Below are positions 37,640-45,150 of a stretch of DNA of 64,000 nucleotides, piece after piece. Position numbers and translations under genes: made by a program. The stretch's first letter is position 1; each line of letters begins with the position of its first letter. Where the stretch lies: NCBI GenBank assembly GCA_016721465.1, contig JADKIA010000028.1, positions 682,001 through 746,000 of the forward strand, read 5' to 3'. The stretch comes from Ideonella sp. Lineage in GTDB: Bacteria > Pseudomonadota > Gammaproteobacteria > Burkholderiales > Burkholderiaceae_C. The notes under the pieces are model-generated. The model saw only the letters and a program-made list of their open reading frames with translations, searched no databases and was not told the DNA's origin.

Positions 37640-38301
37640 ATCCCAACCGATTGTCCGAGGCACCCAGCGCCGGGGCTGTCGCCCTCGGTCGCTTCATCAC
37701 CTTTGAAGGCATCGACGGTGCCGGCAAGTCGTCGCACATCGAGGCACTTGCGAACTGGACGCGCGAGCGCGGCCGGGAAGTCGTGCTGACGCGTGAACCC
37801 GGTGGCACCGCGCTCGCCGAGGCATTGCGCGAGCTGTTTTTGCACCGCGAGATGGATGCGTTGACGGAGGCCTTGCTGGTGTTTGCCGCGCGTCGAGATC
37901 ACCTGCGGGTGGTGATCGAACCCGCCTTGGCGCGAGGGGCTGTGGTGATGTGCGATCGTTTCACCGATTCCACCTTTGCTTACCAGGGCTTTGGGCGGGG
38001 CTTCGATCTGGCCGTGCTCGGCCAACTGGAACATTGGGTGCAGGCCGACCGGCAACCCGACCTCACGCTGTGGTTCGACCTGCCAGCCCACGTGGCGGCC
38101 GCGCGCCGGGCCACTGCGCGCGCCGCGGATCGGCTGGAACGCGAGGCTGAGACCTTCTTTGAGCGCGTGCGTCAGGGTTACCTGGCACGTTGCACGAAGG
38201 CCGGCACGCGGTTCGCCCGCATCGATGCCGATCAGCCGCGCGAGGCCGTATGGCGCGAGGTCCAGCTGGCCATGTCGGCCCGCCCGTGGTGGGCCAACTG
38301 A
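37636..38301 (+). CDS. tmk: Thymidylate kinase
   Basis: The 221-residue kinase phosphorylates dTMP to dTDP. P-loop FEGIDGAGKSSHIEAL, the DR-Y region CDRFTDSTFAYQG and the substrate segment LTREPGGT are present. The N-terminus has about 15 extra residues before the core. It overlaps mltG by 4 bases and holB by 1 base (TGATG). Confidence 0.95.
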   Translation: MNPNRLSEAPSAGAVALGRFITFEGIDGAGKSSHIEALANWTRERGREVVLTREPGGTALAEALRELFLHREMDALTEALLVFAARRDHLRVVIEPALARGAVVMCDRFTDSTFAYQGFGRGFDLAVLGQLEHWVQADRQPDLTLWFDLPAHVAAARRATARAADRLEREAETFFERVRQGYLARCTKAGTRFARIDADQPREAVWREVQLAMSARPWWAN

Positions 38302-39383
38302 TGGCCACCACTGCTGTGACCACGGTGAGCATCGGCGTGGACGAAGAAGGGCAGCTGCCGCTGCCCTGGCTGCGCGACGCGTTCGCTCGAGCTCAGACGC
38401 TGGACCGTGCCCATGCCCTGCTGCTTTGCGGCCCATCGGGCGCCGGGCACCTGGAATTGGGCCTGCTTCTGGCGCAGCGCTGGCTGTGCGAGGACGCTCG
38501 CGCCGATGCCGTTCGCCCGTGTGGCCGCTGCGCCAGTTGTCATCTGGTGCGAACGCGCGTGCATCCCGACCTGCTGATCGTCGTCCCTGACGCCCTGCGT
38601 GTCCAGCTGGGGTGGGCCGATGCCGATGGCGTGGCCGCGAAGTCCGACGCCAAACCCAGCCGGGATGTTCGTGTGGAGCAGGTGCGCCAGGCCATCGGCT
38701 GGTCGCAGCAGACCAGCGGACGGGGACGCGGAAAGTTCCTGCTCTTGCACCCTGCCGATGCGCTGAACGGCGCAGCGGCCAATGCCTTGCTCAAGACCCT
38801 GGAAGAACCACCAGGCCACCTGCACCTGGTACTGACCAGCACCGACCCCGAGGCCCTGTTGCCCACGGTGCGCAGACGCTGCCAACGCCTGACCCTGGCA
38901 TTGCCGGCCGCGGCGCCCGCCCAGGCCTGGTTGGTACGCCAGGGCATCGCCGAGCCGGCGGCGCTGCTTGCCTTGTCCGGAGGCAGTCCGATGGAGGCCC
39001 TGGCATTGGCCCGCGAGGGGATCGATGCCCGATGGATCGGAGAGCTGCCGCAGCGCGTGGCGGCCGGTGATGCGGCACCGCTGCGTGGGCGGCCGATCCC
39101 TCGCGTACTGGAGCTGTTGATCAAGCTGGCGCACGATGCCATGGCGCTGTCGGTGGGTGGTGCACCGCGCTACTTTCCGACCGCTGCGTTGACGCCGGTG
39201 GCCGATCACAACGCGTGGGTGGCCTGGCAGCGCGTGCTGGTGCGCACGGCGCGGCACGAGGACCATCCCTGGAATGCCGCGCTGCTGATCGAGTCACTCG
39301 TGACACAAGCCGCGCCGCTTTGGCCGCGCAAGCCACCTGGCGGGGTCGGACGGGCGGGGGCTTCGCTACACTCGGCCCGATGA
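38301..39383 (+). CDS. holB: DNA polymerase III subunit delta'
   Basis: The 360-residue clamp-loader subunit has a zinc module with CGRCASCHLVRTRVHPDL and the sensor region NALLKTLEEPPGHLHLVLTS. Its Walker A-like sequence (GPSGAGHLELG) lacks the usual GKT, consistent with delta' being unable to hydrolyse ATP. Start ATG 38301 shares one base with the tmk stop. The stop overlaps the pilZ start by ATGA. Confidence 0.93.
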   Translation: MATTAVTTVSIGVDEEGQLPLPWLRDAFARAQTLDRAHALLLCGPSGAGHLELGLLLAQRWLCEDARADAVRPCGRCASCHLVRTRVHPDLLIVVPDALRVQLGWADADGVAAKSDAKPSRDVRVEQVRQAIGWSQQTSGRGRGKFLLLHPADALNGAAANALLKTLEEPPGHLHLVLTSTDPEALLPTVRRRCQRLTLALPAAAPAQAWLVRQGIAEPAALLALSGGSPMEALALAREGIDARWIGELPQRVAAGDAAPLRGRPIPRVLELLIKLAHDAMALSVGGAPRYFPTAALTPVADHNAWVAWQRVLVRTARHEDHPWNAALLIESLVTQAAPLWPRKPPGGVGRAGASLHSAR

Positions 39384-39754
39384 GCGAAGCCATTGCCCGA
39401 GCACCGGCGTCCGCGCCACGACCCAGCGTCATCCAGCTGGTGTTTCGCGAGAAGGGTGCGCTTTACGCCGCCTACATTCCGCTGCTGAGCGACGGCGGAT
39501 TGTTCGTGCCCACGGTGCGAGACTATCGCCTGGGCGAAGACATCTACCTGTTGCTGTCGCTGCCAGATGACCCGCAACGCTATCCGGTGGCGGGCAAGGT
39601 GGCGTGGATCACGCCTGCGAATGCGTCCGGCGGGCGCACGCAAGGGGTCGGGGTGCGCTTTCCCAACGACGAAAAAACGCGCGTGCTGAAGCTCAAGATC
39701 GAAGAGATCCTGGGCACAGCCCTTCAGTCGTCCAAGCCCACCCAGACGGTCTGA
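39380..39754 (+). CDS. pilZ: Type IV pilus PilZ-domain protein
   Basis: The 124-residue protein resembles PilZ, the small protein needed for type IV pilus assembly that binds PilB and FimX. It has QLVFREKGALYAAYIPLLSDGGLFVPT and VAWITPANASGGRTQGVGVRF. The RxxxR c-di-GMP motif of other PilZ domains is missing, as expected of true PilZ. It overlaps holB by ATGA, the gene order common to many proteobacteria. Confidence 0.9.
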   Translation: MSEAIARAPASAPRPSVIQLVFREKGALYAAYIPLLSDGGLFVPTVRDYRLGEDIYLLLSLPDDPQRYPVAGKVAWITPANASGGRTQGVGVRFPNDEKTRVLKLKIEEILGTALQSSKPTQTV

Positions 39755-39823
39755 TCTGCACGCCTCACCGGCGCTCACTGGTTCGATCGGCTTTGCGGCA
39801 CACCGCCGCCGCACGGATTTGCG

Positions 39824-40627
39824 ATGTTCGTCGACTCTCACTGCCACCTCAGCTTTCCCGGCCTCTGCGACCGCATCGATGCCATCCGCGCCGAGATGGT
39901 CGCAGCGCGCGTGGATCGCGCGCTGGTGATCGCGGTCTCCATGGAGGACTTTCCCGCCGTGCACGCGCTGGCCCAGGCCCATGACAACTTCTGGGCCACG
40001 GTCGGGATGCATCCGGACCACGAGGAGGGCGAGGAGCCCACGGTCGGACGCCTGGTGGAGCTCGCTGGCGGCGGCCGCGTGGTGGCCATTGGCGAGACGG
40101 GGCTCGACTACTTCCGACTCAACGGCCGCACGGTGGCCGACATGGCGTGGCAACGCGACCGCTTCCGCGTGCACATTCGCGCTGCCCGGCACACGGGCCT
40201 GCCCCTGGTGATCCATACGCGCAGCGCGTCCGCGGACACCTTGTCCATCCTGCGGGAAGAGCAGGGCGCCGACGTGGGCGGGGTGTTCCATTGCTTCACC
40301 GAGACGGCCGAGGTGGCTCGCGCGGCACTGGACATGGGTTTCCACATCTCGTTCTCCGGAATCATCAGCTTCCGCAACGCGGAAGACCTGCGGGCGGTGG
40401 CGCGCATGGTGCCCCTGGACCGCTGCCTGATCGAGACCGACAGCCCCTACCTGGCGCCCGCGCCACATCGCGGCCGCATCAACCAGCCGGCCTACGTGGC
40501 CGATGTGGCCATGCACTTGGCCAAGGCCAAGGCCGTGAGCCTGGAAGAGGTGGCCGAGGCGACAACCCGCAATTTCGAGCGGCTGTTTGCACGCACCAAA
40601 CCGACAGCCAAGGAACCGTCTCCATGA
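39824..40627 (+). CDS. TatD-family metal-dependent deoxyribonuclease
   Basis: The 267-residue TIM-barrel hydrolase has the metal motifs FVDSHCHLSF, AIGETGLDYF, LPLVIHTRSA, GVFHCFTETAEVA and LIETDSPYLAP. TatD enzymes are 3'-5' DNases linked to DNA repair and quality control. It is the YcfH-type gene normally found after holB and pilZ. It lies 69 bases after pilZ and overlaps the ankyrin-protein gene by ATGA. Confidence 0.93.
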   Translation: MFVDSHCHLSFPGLCDRIDAIRAEMVAARVDRALVIAVSMEDFPAVHALAQAHDNFWATVGMHPDHEEGEEPTVGRLVELAGGGRVVAIGETGLDYFRLNGRTVADMAWQRDRFRVHIRAARHTGLPLVIHTRSASADTLSILREEQGADVGGVFHCFTETAEVARAALDMGFHISFSGIISFRNAEDLRAVARMVPLDRCLIETDSPYLAPAPHRGRINQPAYVADVAMHLAKAKAVSLEEVAEATTRNFERLFARTKPTAKEPSP

Positions 40628-41295
40628 GGATGAGCAACTTCTGGCGCGCCAGCCGACGAATGGCCCTTGGCATGGGCCTGGCGCTCGCACTGGCCCCACT
40701 GGCCGCACGGGCCGGAGCCTACGACGACTTTTTCCATGCCGTGGTGATGGACAACGCCCACGGTGTCGACAGGCTGTTGGCGCGTGGATTCGATGTGAAC
40801 TCGCGCGACGAGAAGGGCCAGCCGGCGATGTTGCTGGCCATGCGCGAGGGCTCGTTCAAGGTCGCGGAGCGCTTGTTGCAGCGCCCGGAACTCGACCTGA
40901 ACGCGCTGAACTTCACGCGCGAGAATGCGCTGATGATGGCGGCGCTGCAGGGCCATGTCGAGTGGATGCGCAGGCTGATCGATCGCGGTGCGCTCCTGGA
41001 GAAGCCAAGCTATGCGCCGTTGCACTACGCAGCGACCGGCCCGGAATCGGCGGCGGTGCAGCTGTTGCTGGAGCGCGGCGCCAAGGTCGACCCTCGGGCG
41101 ACCAATGGCAACACGCCGCTGATGATGGCTGCGCGCTATGGCACCGAGGCAGCCGTGGCCGTGCTGCTGCTGCATGGTGCCGACGTTCGATTGCGCAACG
41201 AGCGCGACCAGACGGCCGCCGACTTCGCCCGCTCGGCAGGGCGCGACACGCTGGCACAGATGCTCGACGAGCGCATTGCGCAGGCATCGCGCTGA
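40624..41295 (+). CDS. Exported ankyrin-repeat protein
   Basis: The 223-residue protein begins with a Sec-type signal peptide (MRMSNFWRASRRMALGMGLALALAPLAARAG). About four to five ankyrin repeats follow, such as ENALMMAALQGHVEWMRRLIDRGA and GNTPLMMAARYGTEAAVAVLLLHGA. It is probably periplasmic. Ankyrin repeats mediate protein contacts; no partner is known. Genes like this follow tatD in many Burkholderiales. The start overlaps the tatD stop by 4 bases. Confidence 0.87.
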   Translation: MRMSNFWRASRRMALGMGLALALAPLAARAGAYDDFFHAVVMDNAHGVDRLLARGFDVNSRDEKGQPAMLLAMREGSFKVAERLLQRPELDLNALNFTRENALMMAALQGHVEWMRRLIDRGALLEKPSYAPLHYAATGPESAAVQLLLERGAKVDPRATNGNTPLMMAARYGTEAAVAVLLLHGADVRLRNERDQTAADFARSAGRDTLAQMLDERIAQASR

Positions 41296-41297
41296 CA

Positions 41298-41326
41298 GCG
41301 CTTGTCGGGCAAATTCCGACAGGCGC
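41298..41326. other. Inverted repeat after the ankyrin gene
   Basis: GCGCTTGTCGG (41298-41308) and CCGACAGGCGC (41316-41326) form an 11-bp stem with one mismatched or wobble pair around a 7-base loop. It lies just after the ankyrin stop and about 70 bases before the small-protein start. No T-run follows. It could be an operator for the downstream pair or a weak terminator. Confidence 0.4.
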
Positions 41327-41397
41327 CATGTCGACGCGCTGACTGCGCTTTCGATGGCATCGGTTCTAGAGTGCATTCAACACTCCAGGAGCTTACG

Positions 41398-41610
41398 ATG
41401 CCCGATCTGCAGACCCAACCCAACCCGTTCATCCTGATGATGGACCCCCAGGCCGTGCTGGCCAAGATCGAGCATTCGGAGCGGCTGGAGCGATTGCACA
41501 GCCGCATCTGCCGTCCACTGGACAAGCCACAGCTGCAGGCAGCCGCCAGCGGCAGTGATCTGGCGAGGCACGATCTGGGCATCGATGCCGAGCTGGACGA
41601 AGCCGAGTGA
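41398..41610 (+). CDS. Small conserved hypothetical protein
   Basis: A 70-residue protein from ATG 41398 (MPDLQTQPNPFILMMDPQAV, then LAKIEHSERLERLHSRICRPLD), with CCAGGAG upstream. I recognise the NPFILMM-PQAVL-E-SERL pattern as a conserved small Burkholderiales protein, but not its role. It has no signal peptide or membrane segment. The stop overlaps the next gene by GTGA, so the pair is translationally coupled. A longer frame from 41302 is open but unlikely. Confidence 0.72.
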   Translation: MPDLQTQPNPFILMMDPQAVLAKIEHSERLERLHSRICRPLDKPQLQAAASGSDLARHDLGIDAELDEAE

Positions 41611-41936
41611 GCTTCAATTCGAGCATACGGGTGGCAGCATGGCGCGTCGGCGCCTGGGCAGCGCTGTTGATGCTGTCGGCGTGCGCGTCGCCTCGCATGG
41701 ACATCCGGCCGCAGATCAGCGCCACCGGCCAGCCGGCTTATGAGCTGCGCGGCACGCAGCTCACGGTCTTGCAGGCCGAGGTAACGCGACTGTGCCCCAA
41801 CGGGGCGGATGTGCTGCGCCAGACCCAGCGCTATGAACGTCCCGAGGCGGAGCCTGGCTTCGTCAAGCGCTGGACGATCGAACTATTGGATCCGCCGCAC
41901 ACCGAGGCGCAGATGCAGGTGGTCTGTCGCGCCTGA
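41607..41936 (+). CDS. Small predicted lipoprotein
   Basis: The 109-residue product from GTG 41607 has an N-terminal hydrophobic segment ending in the lipobox LSAC (AALLMLSACAS) after a basic start, so it is probably an outer- or inner-membrane lipoprotein. Two further Cys residues (RLCPNG and VVCRA) could form a disulfide in the mature domain. The family is not recognised. It overlaps the preceding small gene by 4 bases. Confidence 0.72.
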   Translation: MSFNSSIRVAAWRVGAWAALLMLSACASPRMDIRPQISATGQPAYELRGTQLTVLQAEVTRLCPNGADVLRQTQRYERPEAEPGFVKRWTIELLDPPHTEAQMQVVCRA

Positions 41937-42171
41937 ATCGCCAGGCGCTTGGCCCGGCACCTTGCCGCGCCGAGGTGCACCTGTCGCGGGCAATGGCGCT
42001 GGCCTGGTCCGCATGGTCAAGCCGTGTTTCATCGCGCTGTTCCACGGTCCGACCGGACTCGGCAGCCATCCAAAGCCGTCTTGCAGTGCGCCTAGGCTGT
42101 GCGCCAGTGCCCGGTGTTATCCTCAGTGGGCTTGATGCGTGCGGGCGCAAGCTCGGGCAAAATCGGAACAC

Positions 42172-43140
42172 ATGAGAATGAAACGGCTTCTGAGCGTCTC
42201 ACAACTGGCTGACAGGACTTCGATCCCGCGGTGTCCACCGCGGAGTGTCGGTCCAGGCAGGGCAGGTTGGGGTGGCCTGCAGGTTGGCCGCATGCTTGGG
42301 GCGCTGGTTTGCATTGGAATGCTCGCGTCTTGCGCCGTGCAGCCACCCGCCAAGTCCACGGCCGCGGCGCCGGCGGTGATGCCCTCTGCCGCCAGCAGCA
42401 GCACGCCGAGCCCGAGTTCGGAGCCGCCGGTTGCAGCGGCCCCGGCTCCGGTGGTCGTGACGCCAGCGACCATCCAAACGGCACAGCGGCAAGCCACGGC
42501 GGCCATCGAGCTGCTGGAGGCCGGCAACGAAGAACAAGCCTCCGCCGAGCTGCAGCGTGCGGTGCAAAACGATCCGAACAACAAGTTGGCGCAGTCGCTG
42601 TTGCGACAAATCCAGGTCGATCCGGTGGCCACCTTGGGCCGTGAGCACTTCATCTACAGGGTGCAGGCCGGAGAGTCCATTTCGCGCATTGCACAGCGTT
42701 TTCTAGGGGATGTGCATCAGTTCTACATCCTGGCGCGCTACAACGATCTGAAGGTGCCCAAGCAGTTGCAGTCCGGGCAGATGATCAAGGTGCCCGGCAA
42801 GGCCCCACCGGCCTCAACGGCCAACGCGGTGCCGGTCGGGCCCAAGCCCAGCCCGGCGGCGAACGCAACGCCCGCATCCGCAGTGACGCCGGTACCCGTG
42901 CAGTCGAGTGCTGTGTCGACGGCCCCCACCACGGACCCCGCCAAGCTTGGCGAACAAGAACGTGCGGCCAAGGTCACGGCCAGCACGAAAGCGGCGCGCG
43001 CAGCGTATGCGAGGCAAGACCTGGTGTCTGCCATCCGCCATTGGGATTCGGTTTTGGATCTCGACCCTGTCAACAGCAACGCCAAGATCGAGCGGCAACG
43101 TGCCGTGGATCTGAAGGCCAAGTTGGACAAGCTGAAGTAG
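42172..43140 (+). CDS. LysM-domain lipoprotein with TPR-like segments
   Basis: The product of 322 residues contains the lipobox LASC after ALVCIGM. An Ala/Pro-rich linker follows, then a helical repeat (TAAIELLEAGNEEQASAELQ), a LysM domain (IYRVQAGESISRIAQRFLGD to QSGQMIKVPG), a second Ala/Pro linker and a C-terminal TPR-like helix pair. LysM binds peptidoglycan glycan chains. The signal region is odd: the ATG at 42172 puts about 40 residues before the hydrophobic core, while ATG 42292 gives an unusually short signal. The upstream gap (41937-42171) holds only a weak GCACCT/AGGTGC hairpin. The gene converges on the TPR lipoprotein. Confidence 0.78.
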   Translation: MRMKRLLSVSQLADRTSIPRCPPRSVGPGRAGWGGLQVGRMLGALVCIGMLASCAVQPPAKSTAAAPAVMPSAASSSTPSPSSEPPVAAAPAPVVVTPATIQTAQRQATAAIELLEAGNEEQASAELQRAVQNDPNNKLAQSLLRQIQVDPVATLGREHFIYRVQAGESISRIAQRFLGDVHQFYILARYNDLKVPKQLQSGQMIKVPGKAPPASTANAVPVGPKPSPAANATPASAVTPVPVQSSAVSTAPTTDPAKLGEQERAAKVTASTKAARAAYARQDLVSAIRHWDSVLDLDPVNSNAKIERQRAVDLKAKLDKLK

Positions 43141-43155
43141 GTGTCGATGCGACGC

Positions 43156-43182
43156 CTGCAGGGCCATCGCGAGCCCCTGCAG
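43156..43182. terminator. Hairpin in the 43-base convergent gap
   Basis: CTGCAGGG (43156-43163) pairs with CCCTGCAG (43175-43182) around an 11-base loop. It lies between two convergent stop codons (43140 and 43184), where a bidirectional terminator is expected. No T-run is present on either side. Confidence 0.4.
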
Positions 43183-43183
43183 A

Positions 43184-44056
43184 TCAGTGCGGCAGGGTTT
43201 GAAGGCGCACTTTGGCTTCCGTCTGGGTGGGATCGAGTTCAATCACTCGCTCCAGATCGCCACGGGCGGCCTTGAGGTCGCTCGACGCACGTTGGTCGGC
43301 CCGCTGCAAGTACAAACGCACCAGCAAGTTGCGGCTGTCGAGGTCGCGCAGCGATGCGGGCCCGCTGTCCGCCAGCAAGGCTATGGCGGCATCGAGCTCG
43401 CCTTGGCTGGCCAGGAGGCTGGCATGTTCCAGCAAGTTGCGTTGCCCTGGCGCCGGCGCAGGCAGCGGCGGCGCTGTCTGACCGCGCGGGGCGGGTGATT
43501 GGGGCGGTGGAGCCTTGCCAGCGCGCGCTTGCAGATTGGGCGGTTGCGCAAAGCGCCCCACCACGCTGGCGCGGTTGCGCTCTGCCTCCATGTCGCGAAG
43601 CGCCGCAGCGGCGGCCTGCAGTGAAGGGTTGAACCCCAACGCCTCCAGGAACAACCGCTCCGCGGCAAGTGCATCGCCGCGTTGACGCGCCGCCAGTGCT
43701 CGCGCCATTCGCAGCGTCACGGCCTGGTCCACCGCCAGCCTTGCGCCAAGCCATCGCCGCCGGTATTCGGCGTCATCCGGCCTGAGCAGCGTCAACACCT
43801 CCCAGGCCAGGACGGCTTCGGCAAGGCGCCCTTGCCGTTCGGCCATCAGCGCCCGATCTCGTTGGTTGGATTCGAATCGATCCAGACCGGCGTTCGCCGA
43901 TGGGGCCGCCGGGGTTGACGACACCGAGGCTGCCGGTGTGGGCGGACTTGGCGGCGCTTGGCCTGGTCCGGCACATGCGACCAGCCAAAGGGTCAACGCC
44001 GATGGGCACAGGCGACCAACTGCGGGCCAGCGAGCGGGCGATGGGGCGGTGCTCAT
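43184..44056 (-). CDS. TPR-like predicted lipoprotein
   Basis: The 290-residue protein has a signal segment ending in LVAC (ALTLWLVACAG). A Pro/Ala/Ser linker follows, then helical repeats of TPR type (MAERQGRLAEAVLAWEVLTLLRP, LAARQRGDALAAERLFLEAL, and a C-terminal pair ending with DLERVIELDPTQTEA). A Pro-rich stretch splits the two repeat groups. It is likely a periplasm-facing scaffold. Its start overlaps the deacetylase stop by ATGA, tying it to the kinase-deacetylase operon. Confidence 0.78.
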   Translation of the reverse strand: MSTAPSPARWPAVGRLCPSALTLWLVACAGPGQAPPSPPTPAASVSSTPAAPSANAGLDRFESNQRDRALMAERQGRLAEAVLAWEVLTLLRPDDAEYRRRWLGARLAVDQAVTLRMARALAARQRGDALAAERLFLEALGFNPSLQAAAAALRDMEAERNRASVVGRFAQPPNLQARAGKAPPPQSPAPRGQTAPPLPAPAPGQRNLLEHASLLASQGELDAAIALLADSGPASLRDLDSRNLLVRLYLQRADQRASSDLKAARGDLERVIELDPTQTEAKVRLQTLPH

Positions 44057-45150
44057 GGTGCCTGCAGCGGACGGCTGACCAGCAGCTTGGATTTGAAGCC
44101 TTCAATGTCCAGGTCCCCGAAGATCATGGTTCGGCGAAGCAGCATGGGTTGGGCATAGAAGGGGTTTCCACCTGGAACCACCGTTGCACCCAATTCAAAA
44201 CCATTCTTCACCGCACTGTCCACCACCACCGCGTTCGCGTCGCCATAGGGGTAGGCAATGGCCTTGATCTGGTGCCCATCGAGGCGACGCTGAAGCAGGT
44301 CCTTTGGCACCTGCATTTCGGCGGTCAGGTTGGTTCGGTAGCGATCTTCCGACTCTCCGCGACCGCGCTCGATCAGGTTGCGGTGGCTCTTGGTGTGGGA
44401 CTGGATGTCGACAATGCCCGAGCTCGACATCTCCTGCAACTGTGACCAACGCAAAGCATCACCGGCCCCGATGAAGTCGGTATAGACGAACAGGGTGGCT
44501 GGAAACCCATATTGCCTGAGCAATGGGTAGGCGAACCGATGCACCGACTCGTAGCCGTCGTCGATGGTGATCACCACGGATTTCTGCGGCAAGGGCTTTC
44601 GGCCGGCAAGAAAGTCCGGCAATTCATCCAGGCGAACCACCCGGTAACCATCCCGCGCCAGCCACTCCAGCTGTGCGGCAAATCGCGCAGGCGAAACGAC
44701 CATCTTCGAATTGGACATGCCAAATCGGTGATAGCACAGTATGGGAATGGTTTGTACCCGATCGGTCGTGATGCCCGTCGGATTGAGCGGCTGAAGTGGC
44801 ACCACCAGCGGGACGCCAGGCTCCACGGCCGCAGCGCCATTGGCCTCCGAAATCATCCACTCGCGTCGGGCCTGGCCAAGAAAGCGCTCGGCGATGGCAC
44901 CAAGCTTGTCACCCGGTTGCGGCAGGTAGATCAACAGGCGATCGTTTCGCCCCAGCACTTGTCCGCGGGCATGGGTCAGGCCCTCGGTGGCTGCTGTTGA
45001 TGGTTGTGCCGCCAGCGGCGCAGTGGCCGGTGCGCCGCTGGCGGATACCGATTCGGGCGCGGGCGCTGGCCCGGCAGCGCAGGCCGCCAGCAGCAGGCCG
45101 GGCAGCCACGTCAAGCACCGAAGCCAGCGGTCTTGGCGCCGGTGCATCAT
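44053..45150 (-). CDS. LysM and polysaccharide deacetylase (NodB) lipoprotein
   Basis: The 365-residue lipoprotein has lipobox LAAC in LLLAACAAG. A LysM-like domain covers residues about 72-120 (IYLPQPGDKLGAIAERFLGQ). A carbohydrate esterase 4 (NodB) domain follows from about 130, with ITIDDGYESV (Asp-Asp motif 1), HTKSHRNL (the metal-binding H-x3-H) and AYPYGDANA. It should remove acetyl groups from peptidoglycan or an exopolysaccharide in the periplasm. It overlaps both the kinase stop and the TPR lipoprotein start by 4 bases, so all three are coupled. Confidence 0.88.
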   Translation of the reverse strand: MMHRRQDRWLRCLTWLPGLLLAACAAGPAPAPESVSASGAPATAPLAAQPSTAATEGLTHARGQVLGRNDRLLIYLPQPGDKLGAIAERFLGQARREWMISEANGAAAVEPGVPLVVPLQPLNPTGITTDRVQTIPILCYHRFGMSNSKMVVSPARFAAQLEWLARDGYRVVRLDELPDFLAGRKPLPQKSVVITIDDGYESVHRFAYPLLRQYGFPATLFVYTDFIGAGDALRWSQLQEMSSSGIVDIQSHTKSHRNLIERGRGESEDRYRTNLTAEMQVPKDLLQRRLDGHQIKAIAYPYGDANAVVVDSAVKNGFELGATVVPGGNPFYAQPMLLRRTMIFGDLDIEGFKSKLLVSRPLQAP